Below, in pieces: positions 1-8,429 of a DNA stretch of 11,150 nucleotides. The notes below the pieces were generated by a model. It did no database searches. It had not been told where the DNA came from and saw nothing but the letters and a program-made list of their open reading frames with translations. Each line of letters starts with the position of its first letter. Position 1 is the stretch's first letter. This stretch comes from Pinguiococcus pyrenoidosus (lineage: Eukaryota; Sar; Pinguiophyceae; Pinguiochrysidales; Pinguiochrysidaceae): positions 1 through 11,150 of the forward strand of contig JAAMXY010000320.1 in assembly GCA_019677205.1 (NCBI GenBank), read 5' to 3'. The position numbers were made by a program, and so were the translations under genes.

Positions 1-1310
1 GATTGCACCCGCTATTGTTTTCGGGAAACTGCTTCTGCCTTCCTCGGTCGTGCAGCTCCCAACACTTCGCAAATTCCAAATTCCAAATCTCAAATCTCTG
101 CTCGAAAACCAGCACTTCTGTAATCTTTGAGAATCTGTCACAAGTCACAAGCGTCCGGAGCAAGGCAGGGCGAACACGGGAGCGTCGCGGACATCCCGGC
201 GTGCTTGGGGCCACAGCTCTCGCCTGTGAATTGGATCACAAGAACCGACGCCGTCATTTGCTGATCTCTTGTGTCCAGGAGAAAGCCACCCTGCAGTGGA
301 ATTGGCCCAAGCGAACTGACGCCACCCTGCGGACCCCGTGTACTGGGCAAGTTCCCCGCCCGCTGCACAAGAAGCCGCAAGTGGAATCCGAGAGAGACAG
401 GAGTACGACCACACAGCCCCCACAGAGCGTTCAGCAGAACGCCGCGGATGGCATGATCGCTCCGTCCGCTCTTGGGTTCGCCTGGAAGGAAGCTCGTCCA
501 GTACCGTACAGGGGCACACAGCACCTGCATGGTCAGGCTGCGAAGGGAGCCGATCCGGCTGTGCAAGAGATGGATAAACCGAAGCGATAGCTGATGCTGC
601 AGAACACGCCATCTCGTGGCAGGGTAAGGAACCTGCCGCGGTGGGGGAAATGAGGCGCGGAGAGATGCATGAAGCATGAGGTCGCACACCTTGGAGACTT
701 GATCTTGAGGCGGATCGATCAAGTTCCGATTGGAACGGATGAACAAGTCAAGTAGCAGCAGGCGACGCAAACGACACGCAGGAACGGTGGATGGTCTGCT
801 ATGTGCTCTGCACAATCTTCGCAGTTGTCCTCGCAAGAGAACGGCAAAGAATGAGCCTGCCTGAGGTCTCTCAGACGTGGTGAACAAACCATCTACGTCG
901 CACCGAAGACACGCCGCTTCCGATGGTGCCTAAAACGCTGGCTTCAAGAACAGGACACAGACGCTGAGAATGGGACACAGCCCTCGACTCTGCAATGAGT
1001 TGTGCAGTGCTTCTTCTTTCATCTATTCGTCTTTTGGGAGGCTCCGCGGGAACTCCTGTCGGCTTGGACAGGCGATTCCTGTATCGGTGCATGACAGCTA
1101 ATTCAATGATGAAGCTCCTCCAAACGGACAGTCTGGTCTTCTGAACTTGAGTACATTGCAACGTAGACCGCCCAAGAAAGGAGGGCTTGTCAGACGTCGT
1201 CGGGAAAGTCGACATGCGCGTGAGGAGTTCCCCCCTTCACTGCCGGTCTCGGTGACAGACGAGTTTCTGTCTTGACGTCTGGATTCCATTTCCCGCGGCT
1301 TCTGACCCTA
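1..1310. other. Unassigned region; possible decayed or intron-split gene on + strand
   Basis: I recognise no protein here. On the + strand the frame beginning at position 3 is open from the window edge to a TAG at 588-590 (195 codons), then carries only a few stops (TGA 648, TAG 753, TGA 852, TGA 996), and the pieces between them look coding-like. The piece at 669-752 starts MKHEVAHLGDLILRRIDQV and is followed at once by a stop. The frame is rich in Gln, Arg and Ser, with no domain I can name. Minus-strand open frames (138-887 and 871-1215) are rich in Leu, Arg, Ser and Cys, as shadows usually are, though 871-1215 begins with an ATG and cannot be excluded as an exon. The region lies downstream of SPO11, so part of it (about 1200-1312) is probably the SPO11 3' flank. 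It could be a gene entering from the left, a pseudogene, or noncoding DNA. Confidence 0.25.
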
Positions 1311-1312
1311 GC

Positions 1313-2634
1313 TCACATGCCGTTCCGCGTATGAAGCTCGTGGCAGATGAACGTCGAGGCCAAGTAGTCACTTGTGAGGTCATTTATCGCCTCTAGCTCA
1401 CACTTCCGTCCAAATGCGAGCATCTGCTGGAGCTCGTCAGCAATGTCTTCGTCGTCTTGACTCCTCGCAAAGTCGACAAGACTCGTTGCCTTTTGCACAT
1501 CGCCTTTCTTCATCCGCTGTAAAGCTCCTGGTGCGATGCGGTTCTGAAACCTCAAAACCTGCCGGGTGCTTAGGCCCAGCCACTTCGCCGACGACACAAC
1601 GCTCAACTGGGATTCCATCTTGGAGGACATGGAAGGGTACTTGAACGCCAAGAAGACTTGAACGCCCCAGGGATTGAAATCTGTGAGGACGAAAACCGGG
1701 ATATCAAGAAGCTTGTGCAGGGTTGCCACGCAGGCCCGTGTTGCAAAATCGGGCACTCCTCGCCCTGTGATGCAGATGGCCTCACTGTGCCGCTCGCAGA
1801 AATGGTCTTCCACCACAAGGCGCTCGAAGATGGTGTCTTTCTCGATGACCAGGATCACCTTTGCGGAAGATTCCAGCTGCAGCACCACATCGCAGTCCGT
1901 GTCTACAACTTGTGCGTATTTGGCCTGCCCGGATGGAAGCACGAGCCGCTCAAGACGAATCGACTTGTCCCTTGCTGCTCGAGAGACGCTATCGAGGCTG
2001 TAAAGCCATTCGCTGCCGATGCGTTCGATCGAAGTAGGCCCCTCGACCATGTTCCACGGACCATGGGCGTCAAATCGTAGCTTAAGTCGCCCAGCGAGGT
2101 ATCCCCTACTTGTGTTCACAATGCCCAGGTGGTGCCGCGGGACACGCAGAAGGGAGCCACAGACCTTCACAAGCCGTTCGCAGTCTTCGATGGACTGGAA
2201 GAGATCTTCGTGGGAGTAGTACAGACATCGCAGGGTGATGCGTGTACCAGTACAAAGCAACTTATGGATCTGAGAGAGAATCGCCCACATACCAACATAC
2301 TTGCGCACGAACGTGCATCTGCTTCGGATGCTTCCCGCAGCTTTTGGCCTCAGCGAGACGACGCGTCCAGAAATAAGCAGGCAAGGTACACCATTCGTTG
2401 TGAGGCATTTCAAGGCCTCCTGAACTTGATTCTCGATCCGTTCCAGGAGAATCCGTATTGCATGCTTCGATGTATGGCAAGTGTGCATACTCGATCTGCA
2501 CGATGCGGTCGAGTACTGCACTGCAGTGCTCGAAGACGCTTCACGCTGTCAGGAGACTTTGGTACACAATTGAAAGCGACGTGTCCAGCTTTGAGGGCAG
2601 AGAGTCCGCTCAAAAGAGCTCGTGCAGCTGCCAT
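1313..2634 (-). CDS. SPO11: SPO11, meiotic DNA double-strand-break protein (topoisomerase VI A-subunit family)
   Basis: Spo11 makes the DNA breaks that start meiotic recombination in the nucleus, linking to DNA through a tyrosine. The main exon (1313-2520) holds the whole family core. The winged-helix/5Y-CAP motif TLRCLYYSHEDLF has the catalytic Tyr codon at 2216-2218. The Toprim domain shows VLVIEKD (metal-binding Glu codon 1841-1843), ITGRGVPDFATR, then VFVLTDFNPWGVQVF (1644-1690), and a C-terminal part ending near KCELEAINDLTSDYLAS. The usual second acidic residue of the Toprim Asp-x-Asp is Asn here (codon 1673-1675). A segment of about 40 residues before VLVIEKD is longer than in human SPO11. 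No ATG opens the main frame before residue 12, so I infer a first exon starting at ATG 2632-2634 (about 22 codons) joined by a 47-nt intron (2521-2567, phase 1) or a 50-nt one (2516-2565). The product would be about 424 aa, against 396 in human. Family assignment is firm; the 5' exon is inferred. Confidence 0.9.
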
Positions 2635-2929
2635 GCTGCCGCAGAGAAGTTTGAAGCGAATCGGGCGGGAAAATCCGCCAAGAGCGAGCGACCAACGGCC
2701 GTTACCAAGGTACGAAAAGATGTGTCAAGGGATATCATAGCATATGCTACTGTATATTTTATTTTGAAATAGGACTACGCAACAAGGGTACCAGCATCGA
2801 GTGAGGTGAATCCTAGCCTCGCTCTGCTTCTGAATCTGTGGCTCCCATACGATCTTTCAGGCTAGCAGACGTCGCAAGGCTTCCGCGACTGCGCCTTCCA
2901 CGGCCACATTTGGAGATCAGAGGGTGAGA
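2635..2929. promoter_or_regulatory. Divergent promoter between SPO11 and CTNNBL1
   Basis: Only about 295 bp separate the inferred SPO11 ATG (2634, minus) from the CTNNBL1 ATG (2930, plus), so both promoters must lie here or overlap the genes. The SPO11 side is GC-rich and holds an E2F-like site. The middle holds an AT-rich island (about 2730-2770) with TATATTTTA at 2753-2761, a TATA-like candidate. On the CTNNBL1 side, GAG|GTGAAT at 2803-2811 and CTTTCAG ending at 2860 would form a 55-nt 5'UTR intron (2806-2860). These element calls are visual matches only. Confidence 0.5.
2664..2679. promoter_or_regulatory. E2F/DP-like site within an inverted repeat
   Basis: GGCGGGAAAATCCGCC contains GCGGGAAA, the reverse complement of the E2F consensus TTTCCCGC. 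GGCGG and CCGCC form inverted 5-bp arms around GAAAAT. It lies about 30 bp upstream of the inferred SPO11 ATG. That position would suit S-phase or premeiotic control, but binding is inferred only from the match. Confidence 0.4.
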
Positions 2930-4772
2930 ATGGATCCTGACACGCTTGCTGCTGCACTTCTGGCGCTAGAAAGAGCCGCCTCCAGGAACCAACTTCAGAG
3001 GGCACGCTATCCGGATGAGCCTAGGTGAGCGGAGCACATGAGCGCAGCAAGGGAGCATTTCCACCACGGCTTTGCTGACGTGGATGCTTGGCGCAGTCAG
3101 TTTGTGTCGTCTGAAGTAGAAGTTGACGAGAAAATTCAAGGCCTTCACCCTCTTGCAGCATCTCCGGAGCTTTTCCCCCAATTCGTCGAGCTCGGCGGGG
3201 TCCAGACGCTCCTCGGGTGCGTTCCAGACATCTGACTTCTCAAACAGACCTCTGCCCAGAGGAACTCGATCAATGACTTTCCCTATCCTTCCTTCCCCCC
3301 CTCTCTCCCGCGAAGGCTGCTGTCTCATCAGAATGTTGACCTGAGCATCGCTGCCGTTCGCTTGCTTGCGGAGCTTACCGACAGTGAGGTCTTGATCGCG
3401 GAGTCCACGGCCGTAGACGACGCGGATCTGCTCGTGCGTGAGCTGGTAGGCTGGCAATTACCCAAGTCTACCCCTCTGGAGGACGGCTGATGGATTCTCC
3501 TAGACGAAATGTGACCTGCTGAAGCTTCTGGTCGAGAACTTGCACCGCCTGGACGAGGAAGAAGAGGAGGAGCAGCTCGGGGCCTTCTTAACGTTGAGGA
3601 TCATTGAGAACCTGATCGAATTCCAGCCTGTCCTCGCGGTGTCCATCGCTTCCCAAACGCACATCCTAGCGTTCCTTCTGGAAAGACTGAACGCAAAGAC
3701 CTTTGACGACAACAAGCATTTTGCGGCCGAGATCTTGTCGCTTTTGGTCCAGGCGGATGATCAGAATGCTTTACAAGTCGGTGGAAGGCTGCAGACCTTC
3801 GAAGGCGAAATGATCGATGGGCTGGAGCTCCTCCTCCTTGCTTGCTCTCACTACAGGAAGCAGGACACTTCGGGGGCTGAAGAGGAGGAGTGCGTGGAGA
3901 ACATGTACAATGCCCTCTGTGCAGCTCTGATGCACGAGGAAAACAGGCAACGTTTCTTCGAGCTAGAAGGTCCAAGTCTGCTGGCGAGGGTGTTAAAGGA
4001 GCGTCGCTTCGCCGCTGGTGCTGCTTTGCGCGCATTAGACTTCTCGCTCCAGTGGCACTCGGGAAACGCCTTGCTGTTCGTTGAGCAAGGGGGACTCAAG
4101 GTCATCTTTCCACCATTCATGGGCAGAGGACTCTACAAGGACAAGGCAGCGGCCGGAAGCGGTGGGCAGAGCGCTGATGCTCGTCGGATGGCTGTCGAGC
4201 ACTCGGTCGGCGTCGTCGCGAACTTGGCCTTGGCTCTCGTCCAGAGCCCGCCATCTGCCTCTCCTGCAGACGGGGCCGTTCGTCCACAAGCTGGCTCAGC
4301 CCAGCCCTCTCAGAGAGGCCTCAAGAAGGAAGCAGTGGAAAGGGCTCCTCAAGAGTCCGCGGCGAGTAGGTTGGTGAAGAAGTTCTCAGAGAAGAACTTC
4401 GAGAAACTCGATCGCCTTTGTGAGCTTTTTTTCCGGGCCGAAGCTGAGCTTCGCCTCACAGACAGACGCCTGACCGAGAGTGGACCAGATGACCAGCTTG
4501 AAGTAGAAGGCGCCCGACTCGCCGGCGGCCTAGGCCTCATGCGGCACCTCAGCGTCATCATGGGGGCCATCTACGTGGCTTCGGCGTCGTGCAGGAAGCA
4601 GTTGCTTGCGAAGTTCCATCAGATGCAACGCCCGCTCGAGCTTGTTGGTGATGTGCTTGATGACTACGTATCGATGCTGTCAGTTGCCAACGCTAGCATG
4701 GTCCAAGCGGGAGCATCAGAGGCCAGCAGAGGAGCAGAGAAGCTACAGGCCTGGGCAAGCGTTTTTGGCTGA
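2930..4772 (+). CDS. CTNNBL1: CTNNBL1, beta-catenin-like protein 1 (spliceosome-associated armadillo protein)
   Basis: CTNNBL1 is an armadillo-like protein of the Prp19/CDC5L spliceosome-associated complex in the nucleus. I rebuild four coding exons: 2930-3024, 3097-3216, 3316-3445 and 3504-4772. The GT-AG introns are 72 nt (phase 2), 99 nt (phase 2) and 58 nt (phase 0), and intron 1 contains a branch-like TGCTGAC. The joins restore family sequence: ARYPDEP joins SQFVSSEVEVDEKIQ (compare PDNPEKF...SELDL in human), TLLG joins LLSHQNVDLSIAAV, and VREL joins TKCDLLKLLVENLHRLDEE. Later hallmarks are IIENLIEFQP, NALCAALM, VIFPPFMGR and KLDRLCELFF. The product is about 537 aa, against 563 in human. 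A low-complexity insert rich in Ser, Pro and Ala lies at about 4238-4365. The human N-terminal extension with its nuclear localisation signal is missing; an open stretch just upstream (2861-2929, containing SRRRK) could belong to a longer first exon. All introns fall in the first 30% of the gene. Confidence 0.93.
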
Positions 4773-5035
4773 GCAGTTGCACTGATGTGGATGTAGCATC
4801 AGCCAGATCATTCGCATTGTGAGAGAAGCGTACTCCTTCCACGAAGATGATCTACCTGTCGGTCACATGAGTTGTGCTGCTCTCAGTCGGTGCGCATTCT
4901 TTCGTAGGATCAAAATGGACGATCCGCGAGGCTTTTGAGAGACTTTGTCGTACCTTTCTCTATTGCTTTAGGGTGGAGGGCCCCCGGGACCACAACGACC
5001 GTGCCCCCGCCCCCCGACGTTGGACGAGCGCATGC

Positions 5036-5090
5036 GCTGAAGAGCGGCTGAAGAGCTGCTGAAGAGCGGCTGAAGAGCGGCTGAAGAGCC
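5036..5090. repeat. 11-bp tandem repeat, five copies
   Basis: The unit GCTGAAGAGCG occurs five times head to tail: 5036-5046, 5047-5057 (ends in T), 5058-5068, 5069-5079 and 5080-5090 (ends in C). The copies are nearly identical, so the array is young. The unit is not a multiple of three and no coding frame crosses it convincingly, so it is a noncoding minisatellite in the spacer. Confidence 0.9.
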
Positions 5091-5304
5091 GAAAACCCAA
5101 GCCCCGGGACGTTGCAACACCTTGTCAGCGGCTAACGGACGATCAGGGTCCTCATGCTTGTGGTCGACCCCACGGCAGGATGAACCCAATTCGGGCAAAC
5201 GCCACCAGAATTGGAAAGGAGATCGCACACCTCACCTGTACGCGCCATTTTTGACGCTCTGCCTTCCTTCGCATCACCTGTTCCTTTTGCCGCGTCGTAC
5301 TTTC

Positions 5305-5541
5305 ATGGACCTTGATGCTGCCGCATCTGGTTGCATCCAGTTGAGACGATGGCAAATTCAGGGCAGCTACGTGAAGCTGAACTTCTTTCTCCTTTCTTCT
5401 GGTTGTCGGAGGCGTATGCTGCGCACGCTGCTCCTAGTCGCTTTGGGATCTGCGGCCATTTGGGCCTTGGCGTATTCATGCTATGAGGCGCTTCGCCATG
5501 GCTGGCGAAGCAGAATTTCTGGTGCAAGTGAAACGCGATGA
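5305..5541 (+). CDS. Possible small single-pass membrane protein (78 aa), hypothetical
   Basis: An ATG-started ORF of 78 codons ends at TGA 5539-5541. Its second half, from an internal ATG at 5416, reads MLRTLLLVALGSAAIWALAY, a good hydrophobic membrane span, followed by a basic tail (RHGWRSRIS). The open frame continues upstream to 5122, but that part has low-information composition. I recognise no family. An overlapping frame from the ATG at 5349 is also open for about 45 codons, so neither is certain. The 41-aa form from 5416 would be the minimal product. It could equally be chance in a GC-rich spacer. Confidence 0.25.
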   Translation: MDLDAAASGCIQLRRWQIQGSYVKLNFFLLSSGCRRRMLRTLLLVALGSAAIWALAYSCYEALRHGWRSRISGASETR

Positions 5542-5781
5542 ACTTGACAAAGCTGAAGCCCTCTGGTAGCGGTTGACGTAGGGATTGCCCAACTTGAGAG
5601 GAGGGCGATGCGCAAGAGGATTGGGAGGGAGGACGGACCGGACACATCAGAAACACCGTGGAGGTCCGGAGGGCTCCTGAGGAGGGTGTGCTGAGAGCGA
5701 AAGGTAGAAGAGCGAAGAGAATGCTAGCTGACTTCCCGACAGCAGACCACCATCGCTATCCTCTTTCGCCGTCTTCTCATC

Positions 5782-7335
5782 TTACTCAACAGTAAAGCTG
5801 ATATCGGGTCCCTGCGACTGCTGTTCCTTGAACGCTTCATACTCCTTCTCCCACTCGTCCGCCCCCTCCTCATCCTTCACTTCACGACCCTCGTCCGACT
5901 GACTGCGTCGTGGAGAGCGTGGACCGCGTGACGCCCTTGGATTGGGTCCTGGGTCTGGGCCATCATCAACGGACGCGGACAGAGCCTCGCGCAGAAGAGG
6001 TGACAGGTCGCTGCCATCGCCGTCCACGGACCTCCGCGGCGTCCCGCGCGCGCGTCCTCGGAAAGGTTTCGTCGAGAAAACAAGATTGCCTTGCTCGACT
6101 TCGCATTTGTACACGCGGACTCTTACTTCCTTGCCAACGTGAAGCACATCCTCCGCCTTCTCCACGGACTCTTCCGTATCCAACTGCGAAACATGCAGCC
6201 AGCCCCACGTTCCTGGCGCAACGCTCGGTACCGATACGAAGGCACCAGCATTCACCACCTTCTCCACCTTACCGTCAAAGAACTCGCGAATGTCTAGATC
6301 TTCAAAGGCGCTGACATCCTTGACTTTTCTCTCCGCTTTCCCAGCGGCGCCACGCTTGGAGCCGGTTCCGCGACTCCTTCGGAAATCCGCGCGCACGGCA
6401 TCGTCCAGGATGAAGGTCCCTTGAAGCTTTCCATCCTCTTGCTTCTCGACGATCTTGAGCGTCACTTCGTCGCCGTTGGACACGTACTCGCTTGTGTTGT
6501 CGACATACTCGTTCGTGATCTCCGAAATGTGCACGAGAACGTCGCGCTCTGTCCCGATGTCGACGAACGCGCCATACGCAAGAACAGAGCTAACCTTGCC
6601 CGTGTATTCGACGCCTGCCGTCACATCCGCCAGGGGAATGGTAACGTCACGCTTCCGGCCACGGGAGCGCTGCTTGGAGGTCTCCGCAGATCCGTCCGCC
6701 GAAGAGACGACTGCGGCCGCTTGGGTCAACTCCGTGCTCGACTCGGCTTCCGCAGGAGCGCCGGCGACTTCCTCAGCTTCCTTATCTAAGAAGATCCAAG
6801 GCCGCACATCGACAATCGAGTGGCTGCGGTCAGTACATGCGGCTGAGAATGCCTCTTGCGGGCCACGAACTCGAGGCCAGAAGAACCCACGCGGTGGAGC
6901 GATTCTACGCTGCGCAAAAGCTACGCTTCTCCCGACACCTCGGCTCACTTTCGTGGACTGGCAGTCCCTAGCTGAGTGATCACGCGCAAAGCTACCCAAA
7001 AAAGCTACGGCGTGTCCTTCTGGTCCCATCACCCTTTTGCGCTGTATCTCTTGCGATACAACATGCTTCCGCAACGGGTGGTGCGCACAGACTACGTACT
7101 TCCCCGGAGGCCGCGCACCCACAAAGCCAGCGCAACAGGGCGTCAGCTTACGTTGAAACATACCTGTGGGGTCCATCGGAGCTCCAGCGTCACCGCTGAC
7201 ATCCATCCAGAGCTTGGTGCCCCACGCACAGGAAAGAGCGCCCAGCTTGGGCGGTGCGAAGGCGAGCGCGGTCGCCGGAAAAAGAAGTGCAAATATCATC
7301 GCACCGAGGGCGCAACGAGTGTTCTTAAGAAGCAT
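5782..7335 (-). CDS. Plastid-targeted protein with two S1 RNA-binding domains
   Basis: S1 domains are OB-fold RNA binders found in ribosomal protein S1, plastid ribosome-associated proteins and RNA-processing factors; this one probably acts in plastid translation or RNA metabolism. The start ATG (7333-7335) opens a signal peptide with hydrophobic core AMIFALLFPATALA and FAPPK after the cleavage site, matching the ASA|FAP-type leader of secondary red plastids. The first S1 domain lies at about 6400-6615 (TAGVEYTGKVSSVLAYGAFV), the second at about 6061-6285 (FFDGKVEKVVNAGAFVSV). A disordered basic then acidic tail follows, ending at a TAA. The frame is open throughout (517 codons), but AG|GTATGT at 7164/7163, TACTGAC at about 6832-6838 and TTCTTAG ending at 6786 mark a 378-nt phase-1 intron (6786-7163). 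Splicing gives 391 aa and joins MDPT to DKEAEE. The intron's translation is rich in Cys, His and Arg, unlike the flanks. No exact family name is justified. Confidence 0.82.
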   Translation of the reverse strand: MLLKNTRCALGAMIFALLFPATALAFAPPKLGALSCAWGTKLWMDVSGDAGAPMDPTGMFQRKLTPCCAGFVGARPPGKYVVCAHHPLRKHVVSQEIQRKRVMGPEGHAVAFLGSFARDHSARDCQSTKVSRGVGRSVAFAQRRIAPPRGFFWPRVRGPQEAFSAACTDRSHSIVDVRPWIFLDKEAEEVAGAPAEAESSTELTQAAAVVSSADGSAETSKQRSRGRKRDVTIPLADVTAGVEYTGKVSSVLAYGAFVDIGTERDVLVHISEITNEYVDNTSEYVSNGDEVTLKIVEKQEDGKLQGTFILDDAVRADFRRSRGTGSKRGAAGKAERKVKDVSAFEDLDIREFFDGKVEKVVNAGAFVSVPSVAPGTWGWLHVSQLDTEESVEKAEDVLHVGKEVRVRVYKCEVEQGNLVFSTKPFRGRARGTPRRSVDGDGSDLSPLLREALSASVDDGPDPGPNPRASRGPRSPRRSQSDEGREVKDEEGADEWEKEYEAFKEQQSQGPDISFTVE

Positions 7336-7599
7336 CCTGGAGCTTTGCGAACAGTCGGGCGTCCCAAAAAACGCCCTGGTGAAGAGGGCTATGCAAGCTC
7401 AGCGGAAGGAAGCGGCCAAGTTGGCGAAGTTTACAGCAAACTCACATTGAATTGATGGTAGCATGCGTACGACGAAGTCGTGAAGTTTGAAGTACCCTCC
7501 CAAAGAGTATGGTTGTGGCCAAACAGAGAGGACAAGGTGCCAACAGTCCGCTGCAGTCTTCGCCCGTTTTGAGTTGCCCAAGTTTCCCGCCAGATTTAA

Positions 7600-8413
7600 A
7601 CGCCAGGAAGAACTGGCCTTTCCGTTTGAGAGGATAGACGCTCATGTGTCCATCACTTCCGTAGAACATCTGAGCACATGTGTATCCATGGATCCCCTTT
7701 TGACTGGCAAAGAAGGTGTCCGTGTACACATCACAGCGTAGACGATGGACGTTGAGAAAAGGAAACCGTGGCTTGATGTGGCGCTGAAGTTGTTGATGGC
7801 CTTCTTGCTGCGCATACTGTGTCGTGCACATCAAAGTCTTGTAAGTGAGCTCGTTGTTGGTTCCCAAAGCTCTCGCCCATTCACGGACGTCCTCAGGTGA
7901 CGGCTTGCCAACGTTGGCTTGCTTGTATCTCTTCAGATACACCCTCTCCTCTCGAGGGATGTCGCGGTTCAGCTCCACCGCATGGATGCGATCAAGATCT
8001 TCTTCACTGGGAGTCTCCACCTCGAAGTACAGCACGCTCTTTGAGCATTCCTCAGTCAGCAAAGGTATCGTTGAGGCGTGCCTGAGAGAGATCTCGCAGC
8101 TATCCGTGCTGCACATGTTGTCCTGGACGTCGTGTCCAGCGTGTCGTAGGAGATTCGGATTGAGCAGACTCTCCTCTGCCTCGGGCAGGTAATCCGCGTC
8201 GTAGACGATGAGCAGCACCCATCCATCATACGTTCGAACCTTCGCTGCGGCGGTGACAATGGTGTCCACCATAACTGTCGTTCCGTCAAAGGCTTGAAGT
8301 CGATGTGGACTCTGCGCAGAGCTTAGGATCTTCCAGGCTCTGTTCACCAAGATATCCGATGCTCCTGAGTCGATGATGACCCGGTTTGTTGACACCGTGT
8401 TGACGCCTTGCAT
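7600..8413 (-). mobile_element. Ty1/copia-type retrotransposon fragment (protease to integrase start), truncated
   Basis: A minus-strand frame opens at ATG 8413 and runs to 7442. RVIIDSGASDILVN (8343-8383) is a retropepsin active site with the catalytic Asp codon at 8369-8371. RHIKPRFPFLNVHRL and VYTDTFFASQKGIHGYTCAQ, then MSVYPLKRKGQ (about 7612-7783), match the region at the start of the integrase core in algal copia-type polyproteins. Homology stops near 7600: the expected continuation of integrase, with its later catalytic Asp and Glu, is absent, as are reverse transcriptase and RNase H. Residues after GQFFLAF look unrelated. No gag zinc knuckle and no LTRs were seen. The fragment lies about 265 bp upstream of the S1-domain gene's start, so it may be part of or next to that gene's promoter. 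It is a dead, truncated copy with an intact partial frame. Confidence 0.75.
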
Positions 8414-8429
8414 GCTTCGACGAAAGCTT

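Larger units (their letters stand above)
4773..5781. other. Convergent intergenic spacer
   Basis: This 1-kb stretch lies between the stop codons of CTNNBL1 (+) and the S1-domain gene (-), so it holds both 3' flanks. It contains an 11-bp tandem array at 5036-5090, bracketed by two copies of CCCCGGGAC (4982-4990 and 5102-5110), and a possible small ORF at 5305-5541. I see no RNA gene and no clear polyadenylation signal. Confidence 0.6.

Noticed and set aside
138-887. 249-codon minus-strand frame
   Set aside because: Composition (Leu, Arg, Ser, Pro, Cys) is typical of an antisense shadow, no domain is visible, and the opposite strand frame looks more coding-like.
3025-3051. A 27-nt intron in CTNNBL1 removing the in-frame TGA at 3026
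   Set aside because: A 72-nt intron (3025-3096) keeps the same phase, has a branch-like TGCTGAC and CGCAG acceptor, and gives a better match to the family (YPDEP-SQFVSSEVEV).
2966-3457. 163-codon minus-strand frame
   Set aside because: It is antisense to the CTNNBL1 exons, whose + strand translation matches the family across three splice junctions.
5036-5090. 11-bp tandem units as a CRISPR array
   Set aside because: The units are directly adjacent with no spacers, and the context is eukaryotic nuclear DNA.
6455-7455. Long + strand frames across the S1-domain gene
   Set aside because: They are antisense to the two S1 domains and the plastid leader and show no domain of their own.
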